Assembly (NCBI GenBank): GCA_016842085.1 | Contig: JAEVEX010000049.1 | Span: 103,185-167,184, forward strand | From: Candidatus Thermoflexus tengchongensis | GTDB taxonomy: Bacteria; Chloroflexota; Anaerolineae; Thermoflexales; Thermoflexaceae | DNA: 64,000 bases | Direction: 5' to 3' | Shown here: positions 1 to 8,946 of the stretch, piece by piece | Layout of the letters: each line of letters begins with the position of its first letter | Numbering within the stretch: position 1 is the stretch's first letter | The notes under the pieces: generated by a model | What the model was told of the DNA's origin: nothing | Seen by the model: only the letters and a program-made list of their open reading frames with translations | Database searches by the model: none | Made by a program: the position numbers and the translations under genes

Positions 1-23
1 TGAACCTGCCCCTGGAGGCTCGG

Positions 24-980
24 ATGCGTCTGCAACCCGGACTGGCCGTCGTGGCCGTCGGCGGCAATTCCCTGATCAAAGGGCCGGACCGGATGACCGT
101 TCCCGATCAGTATGAGGCGGCCTGCGAGACTATGGTTCACATCGCGGAGATGATCGCTCAGGGCTGGCGGGTGGTCATCACCCACGGGAACGGCCCTCAG
201 GTGGGCTTCATCCTCCGGCGCAGCGAGCTCTCCCTTCACGAGCTCCACCCGGTCCCCCTGGACGCTGCGGATGCGGACACGCAGGGGGCGATCGGCTACA
301 TGTTCCAGAAGGCCCTTTACAATGAATTTCGGCGCCGGGGGCTGAACCGGCTGGCGGTGACGGTGGTTACCCAGGTGCTTGTGGATCGGAATGACCCCGC
401 CTTTCAGAACCCGACCAAACCCATCGGCTCCTGGATGGATGAGGAAACGGCTCGACGGCGGGCGGCCGAGCAGGGATGGGTGGTCCGGGAAGACGCCGGC
501 CGGGGATGGCGACGGGTGGTTCCCTCCCCGCGCCCCCGGCGGATCATCGAGCTGCCCGCTATCCGGGCCCTGCTGGAGGATGGCTTCGTCGTGATCGCGG
601 TGGGCGGCGGGGGGATCCCGGTGGTGGAGGATGAAGCGGGGAACCTGGTGGGCGTTGAGGCGGTCATCGACAAGGATCTGGCCAGTGCGCTGCTGGCGAT
701 TGAGATCCAGGCGGATCTCTTCCTGATCTCGACGGCGGTGGAGAAGGTGGCGCTGCACTATGGGAAGCCGGAACAGCGCTGGCTGGATCGGCTCACGATC
801 TCCGAGGCCCGCCGTTATCTGGCGGAGGGCCATTTCCCCCCAGGCTCCATGGGGCCCAAGATCGAGGCCATCCTGCAATATCTGGAGCACGGCGGGAAAG
901 CCGCCCTCATCACCGATCCGCCCCACATCCCGGCCGCCCTGCGAGGCGAGACCGGCACGTGGTTTGTCCGGGATGAATGA
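24..980 (+). CDS. arcC: Carbamate kinase
   Basis: A 318-residue amino-acid-kinase-fold protein, full length for carbamate kinase. The family transfers phosphate between ATP and carbamate (carbamoyl phosphate + ADP to ATP), usually in the cytosol at the end of arginine or purine fermentation. Visible signatures are the N-terminal VAVGGNSLI nucleotide/substrate loop, THGNGPQVG near residue 52, VGGGGIPVV near residue 195 and the PGSMGPKIEA segment near residue 275. A GGAGG ribosome site lies 6 bases before the ATG. No arginine deiminase or ornithine carbamoyltransferase gene follows, so the upstream pathway genes must lie left of the window or elsewhere. Family assignment is firm; the physiological direction of the reaction is not visible. 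Confidence 0.95.
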   Translation: MRLQPGLAVVAVGGNSLIKGPDRMTVPDQYEAACETMVHIAEMIAQGWRVVITHGNGPQVGFILRRSELSLHELHPVPLDAADADTQGAIGYMFQKALYNEFRRRGLNRLAVTVVTQVLVDRNDPAFQNPTKPIGSWMDEETARRRAAEQGWVVREDAGRGWRRVVPSPRPRRIIELPAIRALLEDGFVVIAVGGGGIPVVEDEAGNLVGVEAVIDKDLASALLAIEIQADLFLISTAVEKVALHYGKPEQRWLDRLTISEARRYLAEGHFPPGSMGPKIEAILQYLEHGGKAALITDPPHIPAALRGETGTWFVRDE

Positions 981-990
981 TTCTCCGGTT

Positions 991-1017
991 GGGGAGGCGG
1001 CCTATGGCCGCCTCCCC
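991..1017 (+). terminator. Perfect 12-bp hairpin after arcC
   Basis: Arms GGGGAGGCGGCC and GGCCGCCTCCCC enclose a TAT loop ten bases after the arcC stop. There is no T-tract behind it, so it may act as an RNA-stabilising 3' hairpin or a weak intrinsic terminator. Confidence 0.5.
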
Positions 1018-1201
1018 TCCGAATGGGGATGGGACAGCGGATCCCCTTCTCCCGGTGCGGCCGGATGGTTTGCCCTGGATCATGAGCGTCCTCCAACCTC
1101 CCAGCGGACTCCCCCGGCTTCCTCCATGGAAACCGAACTTGCCGGGCTGATTACAGCATGTTAGCATGCCTGCACGCTGTGGCTTCGGGGGGCGAAATCG
1201 G

Positions 1202-1441
1202 ATGAAGCGGACCCAGGTGCAGCTGGAAGAGGAGCTTTACGAACTGCTGCGGCGGGAGGCCTTTGAACGGGGGGTGTCCATCTCGGAGCTGGTGCGCTCC
1301 ATTCTCCGCCAGCACCTGATGGCGGGCGGGAAGCCCCAGGGCTCGCTGGGTTTTGTCGGAATGGGGGAGAGCGAGCAGGGTTCCCTCGCGCCGGTTTCCG
1401 AACGGCACGATGAGGCGCTGGAGGAGGCCGGGTGGGGTTGA
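1202..1441 (+). CDS. Ribbon-helix-helix antitoxin (VapB-like)
   Basis: A 79-residue protein whose first 45 residues form a ribbon-helix-helix DNA-binding domain (KRTQVQLEEELYELLRREA then GVSISELVRSILRQHL). The ATG at 1202 was preferred over one at 1166 because the domain begins immediately after it. The C-terminal tail is acidic and probably binds and neutralises the toxin. The gene overlaps the following PIN-domain gene by 10 bases, the classic arrangement of a type II toxin-antitoxin operon, which usually represses itself. The exact antitoxin subfamily (CopG- or VapB-like) cannot be fixed by eye. Confidence 0.8.
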   Translation: MKRTQVQLEEELYELLRREAFERGVSISELVRSILRQHLMAGGKPQGSLGFVGMGESEQGSLAPVSERHDEALEEAGWG

Positions 1442-1830
1442 TTTTACTGGACACTTCCGCGATTTATGCCCTGGCCGACCGGGGCGATCCGAATCACCGC
1501 GTTGCGGTGGAGCGATTGCGTCAGGTGGAGGCCCAGGGCCATACCCTGTTTGTGCATAGTTACATCCTGGCGGAGTCGACCGCGTTGTTGCAGCGACGGC
1601 TGGGCCTGGCGGTCGCCTTACGCTTTCTGGAGGATGCTCGGGCCTTCCGCATCCACTGGGTGATCAGCCGGGATCACGAAGAGGCCGTTCGCCTGCTGAC
1701 GACCCGGGGAAAGCCTGCGCTCAGCCTGGTGGATTGTGTAAGCTTTGTCCTGATGAAGAGATATGGGATCACCACCGCCTTCGCCTTCGATGAAGACTTC
1801 GAGCGGGAGGGATTTCAGCTTCTGAGATGA
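1432..1830 (+). CDS. PIN-domain ribonuclease toxin (VapC-like)
   Basis: A 132-residue PIN-domain protein starting at GTG 1432 inside the antitoxin gene. The N-terminal LILLDTSAIYALADRGDPNH carries the first catalytic Asp (D7). An acidic residue follows in the AEST segment, and LSLVDCVSF and AFAFDEDFE supply the C-terminal acidic residues that complete the metal site. VapC-type toxins cleave tRNA or rRNA when released from their antitoxin. Length and domain architecture are complete, so the toxin looks intact. The function of the pair (plasmid-type stabilisation, stress response or phage defence) cannot be told from sequence. Confidence 0.88.
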   Translation: MGLILLDTSAIYALADRGDPNHRVAVERLRQVEAQGHTLFVHSYILAESTALLQRRLGLAVALRFLEDARAFRIHWVISRDHEEAVRLLTTRGKPALSLVDCVSFVLMKRYGITTAFAFDEDFEREGFQLLR

Positions 1831-2000
1831 CCCCCTCGGGGCTCATGAACGATTCGTGCCTTCGAATGCATCGGGTCGCTCTCCCTGGGCCCATGACCGG
1901 GTTGGGGGGAAACCGATGGGTCCGAACTGGCGTTTCCTTCCGGGGCTTTTGGGGCGAGGAGCTCAAGGGTACGATGTCTGCCTGAATGGTGGAGTGACGC

Positions 2001-2726
2001 ATGCGTCTTCACGGGAAGGTCGCGTTGATCACCGGGGCCAGCCGGGGCATCGGGCTGGCGATCGCCCGGGCTTACCTGCAGGAGGGCGCGGCCGTCGCCC
2101 TCTGCGCCCGGGATGCTGTTGCCCTGGCGGCGGCGGCCGAGACCCTGCGCTCCCCGGGCGATGAACTCCGGGTTCTGGCCCGGCCGTGCGATGTGACCCG
2201 ACCGGAGGAGGTCGAGGCGCTGATCGCCGCCGTGGAAGCCGCCTTCGGCCGCCTGGACGTGCTGGTCAACAACGCCGCGGTGCTGGGGCCTCGTGTGCCG
2301 ATCGCCGAATACCCTCTGGAGGCCTGGCGCGAGGTCCTGGAGGTGAACGTGACGGGCGTCTTCCTGGTCACCCGCGCGGCGCTTCCCCTGATGCGCCGGA
2401 CCGGGGGTGGATCGATCATCCTCCTCTCCTCCGGGGTGGGCCGCCGGGGGCGGGCGCGCTGGGGGGCCTATGCCGTCTCCAAAGGCGCGGTGGAGATCCT
2501 GACTCAGGTCCTGGCCGAGGAGCTGGCCCCCGAGGGCATCCGGGTGAACGCGGTCAACCCCGGCCCCACCCGCACCCGGATGCGCGCCCAGGCCTATCCG
2601 GAGGAGGATCCCCTCTCCCTGCCCGCGCCGGAGGAGATCGTCCCCATTTTCATTTACCTGGCCTCCGATGAGAGCCGGGCGATCACCGGGCAGAGTCTGG
2701 ATGCGCGTTCCTTCCGCTGGCCCTGA
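2001..2726 (+). CDS. Short-chain dehydrogenase/reductase
   Basis: A 241-residue classical SDR. The nucleotide-binding GASRGIG motif lies at residues 13-19, NNAA near residue 90 and the catalytic Ser...Tyr-x3-Lys in ILLSSG and AYAVSK (about residues 140-160). NPGPTRTRM follows the substrate loop. These proteins use NAD(P)H to reduce or oxidise a carbonyl/hydroxyl group in the cytosol; the substrate cannot be named. The protein resembles the FabG/3-oxoacyl reductase type in length, but no fatty-acid synthesis genes are adjacent. A GGTGGAGTGA ribosome site precedes the ATG. The next gene (nadK) begins about 20 bases downstream and is likely co-transcribed. Confidence 0.88.
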   Translation: MRLHGKVALITGASRGIGLAIARAYLQEGAAVALCARDAVALAAAAETLRSPGDELRVLARPCDVTRPEEVEALIAAVEAAFGRLDVLVNNAAVLGPRVPIAEYPLEAWREVLEVNVTGVFLVTRAALPLMRRTGGGSIILLSSGVGRRGRARWGAYAVSKGAVEILTQVLAEELAPEGIRVNAVNPGPTRTRMRAQAYPEEDPLSLPAPEEIVPIFIYLASDESRAITGQSLDARSFRWP

Positions 2727-2746
2727 ATATGGAGAGGAGATACCCT

Positions 2747-3607
2747 GTGCCGGAAGTTCGCTTCCAGCGCATCGGACTGGTTCTCCACCCCCAGCGCCCC
2801 CATGCCCGGGGGCTGGCCGAGGTGGTCGCGGAGCATCTCCAGCAGACCGGCCGGGAGCCGATCCTGATCCCGGCCGAAGCCCTGGATCGCATGGAGATCG
2901 TCGCCGGGTGGGATCTGGCGATCACGTTCGGAGGGGATGGGCTGGTGCTGCGGGTCGCCCGCTACGCCGCCCCTGCCGGCGTGCCCATCCTGGGGATCAA
3001 CCTGGGGCGGGTCGGGTTCCTGACGGAGATCCAGCCGGAGGAATGGCTGGAGCAGCTGAGCCGGATATGGGAGGGCCATTACTGGGAGGAGCGCCGGCTG
3101 ATGCTGGAGGCCTGCTGGATCCGGGAGGATCAGCGTCAGGGGCCCTTTTACGCCCTGAACGATGTGGTGGTGGGCCGGATGGGGTTAGGGCGCATTGTGC
3201 GGGTTCGGGTGGAGATCGATGGCCGTTACTTCACCACTTACATCGGGGACGGCCTGATCGTGGCGACGCCGACCGGCAGCACGGCCTATGCCCTGGCCGC
3301 CGGCGGCCCCATCCTTCCCCCCGAGCTCAAGAATATCGTTCTGGTCCCCATCGCGCCCCATCTCAGCCTGGATCGGGCCGTGGTGCTGGATGAGAGGGTT
3401 CGGCTCACCCTCACCGTGCACACCGAGGGCAAAGCCGCCCTGACCATCGATGGGGCCGGGGATGAGCCCATGGCGGAAGGGGATCGGGTGGAGATCGCGG
3501 CGGCGCCGTTCAGTGCGCGCTTCCTTCGACTTCGGGATCGCTCGTATTTCTACCGTCTCCTCGCGGCCCGCCTCCGGCGCATGGTCGCGGATGAAAACAA
3601 CCCCTGA
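2747..3607 (+). CDS. nadK: NAD kinase
   Basis: Phosphorylates NAD to NADP. The GGDG motif lies in ITFGGDGLVLR (about residue 60), the second conserved element is ALNDVVVGR (about residue 125), and the glycine-rich ATPTGSTAYALAAGGP segment follows. The frame is open from an ATG at 2729, but the strong ribosome site GGAGAGGAGA at 2731-2740 lies six bases before a GTG at 2747, so that GTG (286 residues) was chosen. The gene is tightly packed behind the SDR gene, whose cofactor would be NADP(H), a plausible but not demonstrated link. Length and motifs are normal for the bacterial family. Confidence 0.93.
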   Translation: MPEVRFQRIGLVLHPQRPHARGLAEVVAEHLQQTGREPILIPAEALDRMEIVAGWDLAITFGGDGLVLRVARYAAPAGVPILGINLGRVGFLTEIQPEEWLEQLSRIWEGHYWEERRLMLEACWIREDQRQGPFYALNDVVVGRMGLGRIVRVRVEIDGRYFTTYIGDGLIVATPTGSTAYALAAGGPILPPELKNIVLVPIAPHLSLDRAVVLDERVRLTLTVHTEGKAALTIDGAGDEPMAEGDRVEIAAAPFSARFLRLRDRSYFYRLLAARLRRMVADENNP

Positions 3608-3745
3608 TTCTCCCCGGATCGCCCCCCCGCATCGGCTATCATCATTTCAGGGGAACTGTTCATCCGCCTGAGCGGATGGACCCACGGGCCTTCCTCATCT
3701 CTCCTTTCCCTCGCCTGGGGGAGGAATTCATAACGGAGAGTTCCC

Positions 3746-4825
3746 ATGGAGGATCTGGGCTACTGGCTGGCGTTCAACCGGGTGGTGGGGATCGGGCCGG
3801 CGCGCCTGCGGGCCCTGTTGCAGTATTTCGGGAATCTGCGGGCGGCGTGGGAAGCGGATGAGGGAGCATGGCGGGCCGCCGGGCTGGATCAGCGGACGAT
3901 CCGGAATCTGGCGGAAGCGAGGCGACGGCTCCATCCGGATCGGGAGCGGGAGCGGCTGGAGCGGTCGGGGGCGAAGGCCCTCACATGGGAAGATCCCGCC
4001 TATCCCCTGCTGTTGCGCCGCATCCCGGATCCGCCGCCGGTGCTGTTCATCCGGGGCCATCTGGCCGAGGCGGATCGATGGGCGCTGGCCATCGTGGGGA
4101 CCCGCCGGCCGACGGCTTATGGGCGGCAGGCGGCGGAGTGGTTTGCCGGGGAGCTGGCGCGATCCGGGATCCCCATTGTCAGCGGGCTGGCCCGGGGGAT
4201 CGATGCCCTCGCCCATGAGGCCGCGCTGAAGGCGGGGGGGCGAACCCTGGCGGTGCTGCCGTGTGGGGTGGACCGGGTGTATCCCCTGGAGCATGCCCGT
4301 CTGGCGGCGCGGATCCTGGAGAGCGGCGCGCTGGTCTCCGAGCTCCCCCTGGGGGCGCCGGCCGAACCGGGGAACTTCCCGGCCCGGAACCGTCTGATCA
4401 GCGGCCTGGCGGTGGGCGTGCTCGTGGTGGAGGCGGGGGCGACCAGCGGGGCGCTGATCACGGCATCCCATGCGGCGGATCAGGGGCGGGAGGTCTTTGC
4501 CATCCCGGGGAGCATCTTCTCCCCGGCCAGCCAGGGGACCAACCGGCTGATCCGCGATGGGGCGATCCCGGTGACTTCCCCGCAGGAACTTCTGGAGGCC
4601 CTCAACTGGTCCACAGCAGCCCAGCAGGTGGAAGCCCAGCTCCAGCTGCCCGCGGATCCGATTGAAGCGCGCCTGCTGGAGGTGCTCAGCCGGGAGCCGC
4701 AGCATATCGATGACATTGCGCGGGCGGCCGGGCTGCCGGTGGCGCAGGTGAGCAGCGCGCTGACGATGATGGAGCTGAAGGGGATGGCCCGCCACCTCGG
4801 CGCCATGCATTACGTGCGCGCATGA
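3746..4825 (+). CDS. dprA: DNA-processing protein DprA
   Basis: A 359-residue DprA/Smf protein. An N-terminal helix-hairpin-helix/SAM-like part (VVGIGPARLRALL, residues about 12-24) is followed by the Rossmann-like core with AIVGTRRPTAYG, SGLARGIDALAHEAAL and RNRLISGL. The C-terminal winged helix (LLEVLSREPQHIDDIARAAG...) is also present. DprA binds incoming single-stranded DNA during natural transformation and loads RecA. The full three-part architecture suggests a working protein. In many bacteria topA follows dprA; here the neighbour is an unrelated cyclase gene. GGAGA lies before the ATG. Confidence 0.95.
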   Translation: MEDLGYWLAFNRVVGIGPARLRALLQYFGNLRAAWEADEGAWRAAGLDQRTIRNLAEARRRLHPDRERERLERSGAKALTWEDPAYPLLLRRIPDPPPVLFIRGHLAEADRWALAIVGTRRPTAYGRQAAEWFAGELARSGIPIVSGLARGIDALAHEAALKAGGRTLAVLPCGVDRVYPLEHARLAARILESGALVSELPLGAPAEPGNFPARNRLISGLAVGVLVVEAGATSGALITASHAADQGREVFAIPGSIFSPASQGTNRLIRDGAIPVTSPQELLEALNWSTAAQQVEAQLQLPADPIEARLLEVLSREPQHIDDIARAAGLPVAQVSSALTMMELKGMARHLGAMHYVRA

Positions 4826-4920
4826 TCGGGAAGGAACAGGCCCGGAGGCCGGGTCCAGGAGGAGATACGGAAAAGACCCTGCGAGCGCAGATCACGATCT
4901 TGACAGCACGCTATCGTTTG

Positions 4921-4948
4921 TTGCTAAATAGTAGTAAGCCTGTATACT
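4921..4948 (+). promoter_or_regulatory. Putative sigma-70-type promoter for the cyclase gene
   Basis: TTGCTA at 4921-4926 and TATACT at 4943-4948 are separated by 16 bases, with the cyclase ATG 21 bases further on. This is an AT-richer patch between dprA and the cyclase. A TTGACA at 4900 lies just upstream but has no matching -10 box. The call rests on visual matching only. Confidence 0.4.
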
Positions 4949-4969
4949 GGACCCGGACAAGGAGGGGCC

Positions 4970-6166
4970 ATGTGTGGGCCGCAGGTCTATGAGGCGATGG
5001 CGCGGGCCTGGAGCCGTCGGGATTTCCTCAAGATGCTGGGCGGTGCAATGGCCGCTGTGGTCCTTCCCCAACCCCAGCCGACGGTCTGGCCCTGGCTGGC
5101 CGTGGAGATCCACGGCGCTCGCGAAGGCGATCTGGTCTCCTTCACCCTCACCGTCCGAAACCTCACCGAAGAAACGATCTCCGACCTCTACGTCGCTGGC
5201 CACGTCCCTCGCAACGCCGATTTCGTCGCTGCCACCGCCACTCCTGCCCGGGCATGGTTCCGGGGCTTTGAGGCGGAAGGCGGGGACCTCCAGTCCGCGG
5301 TCTGGCTGGCGGAGGAGATCCCCCCCAAAGGCACCCTGGGACCCTTCCGCTATCAGGTGGCTCCTCACCCGGCGGCCACCATGGTGAGCGCCCACGGGTT
5401 TGTCTCCTGGCGGAAGCCCGCCTACGGTGAGGCAGCCTCCGCCCCTGTCGGCGTGATGGTGCGGACCGCGGTCCGGGTGTTCCAGCGCAAGGTGGACCTC
5501 ACCTACGTACAGAACCCTCGCTTCCCCATCTGGCCCGGTGCCCCCCGGCTGGAAATCGAGAACGTCTTCAATCACGCGCAGCACGGCTTCTACGCCAACC
5601 GCTGGCACATCTACGAGCACCACGGTACCCACATGGACGCCCCCGTCCACTTCGGGAAGAACGCCCTCACCATCGAACGGCTCCCCGCGGAGGTCCTGGT
5701 CGCCCCCGCGGCGGTCATCGACATCCGGGACCGGGCCCGGCGGAACCCCGATGCCCAGGTGACCCCGGAGGACATCCGGGCCTGGGAGCGGCGCTACGGG
5801 CGATTGCCAGATGGCGCGGTGGTGTTCATGTGGAGCGGATGGGGCGCCCGGGTGGGCGATGAGGCCGCCTACCGCAATATGGACGCCCAGGGGGTGATGC
5901 ACTTCCCGGGCTTCCATCCCGACACGGCGGAGTTCCTCCTGCGGGAGCGGAACATTGTGGGCATCGGCGTGGACACGCTGAGCCTGGATTACGGGGCCTC
6001 CCGGGATTTCAAGACTCACTACACCATCCTCCCCGCCAACAAGTGGGGGCTGGAGAACGTGGCCAATTTGGGCCGTATCCCGCCCGCGGGGGCCATGGTC
6101 TTCGTGGGGGCGCTCCGCATCGAAGGCGCCTCCGGGGGACCGGTCCGGCTGATCGCGGTGTGGTGA
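4970..6166 (+). CDS. Tat-exported cyclase-family hydrolase
   Basis: A 398-residue protein with three parts. Residues 15-40 hold a twin-arginine signal ([11 protein letters not shown] followed by an Ala/Val stretch), so it should be exported folded. Residues about 40-135 look like a beta-sandwich repeat of the DUF11/CARDB kind ([20 protein letters not shown]). The rest is a cyclase/kynurenine-formamidase fold with the metal-binding [11 protein letters not shown] at 218-228 and a second conserved segment near [12 protein letters not shown]. The family hydrolyses amides or cyclic substrates such as N-formylkynurenine; the substrate here is unknown. Export and the extra N-terminal domain are unusual. 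A GGAGGGG ribosome site precedes the ATG. Confidence 0.82.
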   Translation: MCGPQVYEAMARAWSRRDFLKMLGGAMAAVVLPQPQPTVWPWLAVEIHGAREGDLVSFTLTVRNLTEETISDLYVAGHVPRNADFVAATATPARAWFRGFEAEGGDLQSAVWLAEEIPPKGTLGPFRYQVAPHPAATMVSAHGFVSWRKPAYGEAASAPVGVMVRTAVRVFQRKVDLTYVQNPRFPIWPGAPRLEIENVFNHAQHGFYANRWHIYEHHGTHMDAPVHFGKNALTIERLPAEVLVAPAAVIDIRDRARRNPDAQVTPEDIRAWERRYGRLPDGAVVFMWSGWGARVGDEAAYRNMDAQGVMHFPGFHPDTAEFLLRERNIVGIGVDTLSLDYGASRDFKTHYTILPANKWGLENVANLGRIPPAGAMVFVGALRIEGASGGPVRLIAVW

Positions 6167-6185
6167 GGAGTGCGGGGCATCGTCA

Positions 6186-6225
6186 CAGGGGCGCAGTGGT
6201 GCTGCGCCCCTGCTATTTATTTCAT
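6186..6225 (+). terminator. Intrinsic terminator after the cyclase gene
   Basis: An 11-bp perfect stem (CAGGGGCGCAG / CTGCGCCCCTG, loop TGGTG) is followed by the T-rich run CTATTTATTTC. It lies between the cyclase stop and the acs ribosome site. Confidence 0.7.
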
Positions 6226-6242
6226 CTTCTGAGGAGGGTGCC

Positions 6243-8156
6243 ATGGCGGTGAAGGAGCTGATCGCGGACATCCGTCATCTCAGCGGCGAGGTGTATTATC
6301 CTTCCCCCGAGGTCCTGGAGCGCGCTTACATCAAAGATTACCCCTCCCTTTATCAGCGGGCGATGCAGGACCTGGAGGCCTTCTGGGCCGAGCGCGCCGA
6401 GGAGCTGGACTGGTTCCAGAAATGGGACCGCGTTCTGGATGACAGCGGGCGGCCCTTCTACAAGTGGTTCGTGGGCGGCAAGATCAATATCTGCTATAAC
6501 GCCGTGGACCGCCACATGAAGACCTGGCGCAAGAACAAGGTAGCCCTCTACTGGGAATCGGAGAACGGGGAACGCCGGGTTCTCAGCTATTATGATCTTT
6601 ACAAAGAAGTCAACCGCTTCGCCAACGTCCTGAAAGCCCTGGGCGTGCGCAAGGGCGATCGGGTGACCATCTACATGCCCCGTATCCCCGAACTGCCCAT
6701 CGCCATGCTGGCCTGCGCCCGCATCGGGGCGATCCACAGCGTGGTCTTCGCCGGCTTCTCGGTGGAAGCCCTCCACACCCGCATCGAGGATTCCAAGTCC
6801 CGCCTGGTGATCACCGCCGACGGCGGATACATGAACGGACGCATCGTGGAGACCAAGCGCACGGTCGATGAGGCTGTCCGGCGCGCTCCTTCCGTGGAGC
6901 ATGTGCTGGTGGTCCGCCGCACCCGCCACGAGGTGCCGATGGAGCCCGGGCGGGATTATTTCTACGATGAGCTGGCGCGGCTCCCCTTCGCCCAAGGCGA
7001 GTGCCCGGTGGAGGTCACCGACGCGGAGGATCCCCTCTATATCCTCTACACCTCCGGCACCACCGGCGCCCCCAAGGGCCAGGTCCACGTGCACGGGGGC
7101 TACGCGGTTTTCATCTACACCACGATGAAGTGGGTCTTCGACATCAAGGACGACGATATCTGGTGGTGCACGGCGGATCCGGGATGGGTAACCGGGCATT
7201 CTTATATTGTCTACGCCCCGCTGATGCTGGGGGCCACCAGCGTGATGTATGAAGGGGCGCCGACGTATCCCTATCCGGATCGCTGGTGGAGCATTGTGGA
7301 AAAATACGGGGTGACGGTGCTCTACACCACCCCCACGGCGATCCGGGGGTTGATGCGCTTCGGGGATGAATGGCCCAACCGGCGCAACCTCTCCTCCCTG
7401 CGCCTGCTGGGCACGGTGGGCGAGCCGATCAACCCGGAGGCCTGGCGCTGGTATTACCGGGTGATCGGGAAGGAGCGCTGCCCGATTATGGACACCTGGT
7501 GGATGACGGAGACCGGGGGCTTCATGATCACCCCCATGCCCTGCATCCCCCTCAAGCCCGGCTCGGCGACCCTCCCCTTCCCGGGCATCCGGGCGGATGT
7601 GGTGGATGAGAACGGCAATTCCTGCCCGCCCGGGGTGGAGGGCTACCTGGTGATCCAGACGCCGTGGCCCGGGATGACCCGCACCCTCTACGGCGACCCT
7701 GAGCGCTATGTGAAGACCTACTGGTCGAAGTATCCCGGCTGGTTCTTCACCGGCGATTCCGCCCGGCGGGATGAGGACGGCTACTTCTACATCATCGGGC
7801 GGGTGGACGATGTGCTCAAGGTGAGCGGATACCGGCTGGGGACGGCGGAGATCGAGTCGGCGCTGGTCGCTCATCCAGCAGTGGCCGAAGCGGCGGCCAT
7901 CGGCCTGCCCCACGAGGTGAAGGGCGAGGGGATCCACTGCTATGTGATCCTCAAGGCGGGCTACAGCCCGAGCGATGCCCTGGCTGAGGAGCTCCGTCAG
8001 CACGTGGCCCAGCTGATCGGCCCCATCGCCCGACCGGAGGCCATTCACTTTGTGGACAAGCTCCCCAAGACCCGGTCGGGGAAGATCATGCGCCGGGTGC
8101 TGCGGGCCCGCGCCCTGGGCCTGCCGGAGGGGGATCTCTCCACGCTGGAGGAGTGA
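6243..8156 (+). CDS. acs: Acetate--CoA ligase (acetyl-CoA synthetase)
   Basis: A 637-residue ANL-superfamily enzyme that activates acetate with ATP and CoA via acetyl-AMP. The P-loop [11 protein letters not shown] lies near residue 265, the [11 protein letters not shown]5-type motif near residue 417, the [11 protein letters not shown] hinge region near residue 500, and the C-terminal [14 protein letters not shown] contains the catalytic lysine that Gcn5-type acetylases often modify. The [15 protein letters not shown] segment is typical of acetyl- rather than medium-chain acyl-CoA synthetases. GAGGAGGG lies before the ATG. The gene stands alone between two terminators, so it is probably transcribed on its own. 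Confidence 0.95.
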   Translation: MAVKELIADIRHLSGEVYYPSPEVLERAYIKDYPSLYQRAMQDLEAFWAERAEELDWFQKWDRVLDDSGRPFYKWFVGGKINICYNAVDRHMKTWRKNKVALYWESENGERRVLSYYDLYKEVNRFANVLKALGVRKGDRVTIYMPRIPELPIAMLACARIGAIHSVVFAGFSVEALHTRIEDSKSRLVITADGGYMNGRIVETKRTVDEAVRRAPSVEHVLVVRRTRHEVPMEPGRDYFYDELARLPFAQGECPVEVTDAEDPLYILYTSGTTGAPKGQVHVHGGYAVFIYTTMKWVFDIKDDDIWWCTADPGWVTGHSYIVYAPLMLGATSVMYEGAPTYPYPDRWWSIVEKYGVTVLYTTPTAIRGLMRFGDEWPNRRNLSSLRLLGTVGEPINPEAWRWYYRVIGKERCPIMDTWWMTETGGFMITPMPCIPLKPGSATLPFPGIRADVVDENGNSCPPGVEGYLVIQTPWPGMTRTLYGDPERYVKTYWSKYPGWFFTGDSARRDEDGYFYIIGRVDDVLKVSGYRLGTAEIESALVAHPAVAEAAAIGLPHEVKGEGIHCYVILKAGYSPSDALAEELRQHVAQLIGPIARPEAIHFVDKLPKTRSGKIMRRVLRARALGLPEGDLSTLEE

Positions 8157-8193
8157 GGGGAAGGCGGCTCGTCGGTTCCGGGGGGATGACAAC

Positions 8194-8233
8194 GGGGGGT
8201 CGGCGGCGCATCGGCCGACCCCCCCGCTTTTTT
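8194..8233 (+). terminator. Strong intrinsic terminator after acs
   Basis: An 11-bp GC stem (GGGGGGTCGGC / GCCGACCCCCC) is followed by CCGC and a run of six T residues at 8228-8233. This is the clearest rho-independent terminator in the first 10 kb, and hairpin array A starts 30 bases beyond it. Confidence 0.88.
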
Positions 8234-8262
8234 CCGGCTGGCACGGATCCCCGATCTCTGGC

Positions 8263-8945
8263 GCCGATGGAAATCGGCCTTGCGAGGCGCTTTGCGCCGG
8301 GCGTCGGCCTGCGCCGACGCGGAAGGCGTTTTCAGCCGGCGGAGGCCGGCTGCCTCTCACGCCGATTGAAATCGGCCTTCATGGGCGCTTTCGCGCCCCA
8401 TGTCGGCCTTCGCCGACACGAAATGCTTTCTGGCCGGCGGAGGCCGGCCATGGGCCGGAGGCCTTTTGAGGTCGAATTCATTCGACGCCCTCCGCGCCGG
8501 GCATCGACGAGTGCGCCGATGGAAATTGGCCTCGTGAGGCGCTTTGCGCCGGGCGTCGGCCTTCGCCGACGCGAAATGCTTTCTGGCCGGCGGAGGCCGG
8601 CCATCGGCCGGAGGCCTTTTGAGGTCGAATTCATTCGACGCCCTCCGCGCCGGGCATCGACGAGTGCGCCGATGGAAATTGGCCTCGTGAGGCGCTTTGC
8701 GCCGGGCGTCGGCCTTCGCCGACACGAAATGCTTTCTGGCCGGCGCCGGCCGGCCATTGGCCGAAGGCCTTTGAGGTCGAATTCATTCGACGCCCTCCGC
8801 GCCGGGCATCGGCCTCTCACGCCGATTGAAATCGGCCTTCATGGGCGCTTTGCGCCGGGCGTCGGCCTTCGCCGACGCGAAAAGGCTTTTCGGCCGGCGC
8901 AGGCCGGCCATTGGCCGAAGGCCTTTGAGGTCGAATTCGTTCGAC
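8263..8945. repeat. Hairpin array A: mosaic of mini-hairpins in about 153-bp units
   Basis: A string of short perfect inverted repeats, most of them 16 bases (6-base arms, 4-base loop), in a fixed order. The order is GCCGAT-GGAA-ATCGGC, GGCGC-TTT-GCGCC, GTCGGC-CTTC-GCCGAC, GCCGGC-GGAG-GCCGGC, a GGCC-rich palindrome, then TTTTGAG and GTCGAATTCATTCGAC. The last module occurs at 8471, 8624, 8776 and (loop variant) 8930. The unit repeats with a period of about 153 bases. The array fills the whole gap between the acs terminator and the stop codon of the next, convergent gene, and the final module ends one base before that stop. Open frames across it are artefacts of the repeats. Confidence 0.92.
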
Positions 8946-8946
8946 T

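Noticed and set aside
1..23. Stop codon of an upstream gene at bases 1-3
   Set aside because: Only TGA is seen with no preceding sequence, so the gene cannot be supported.
4900..4905. Consensus TTGACA box as -35 of the cyclase promoter
   Set aside because: No -10 box occurs at 16-18 bases; TATACT at 4943 is better paired with TTGCTA at 4921.
6222..8360. 712-residue minus-strand frame
   Set aside because: Antisense to acs, a well-supported gene; His/Gly/Pro/Asp-rich composition typical of GC-rich antisense frames.
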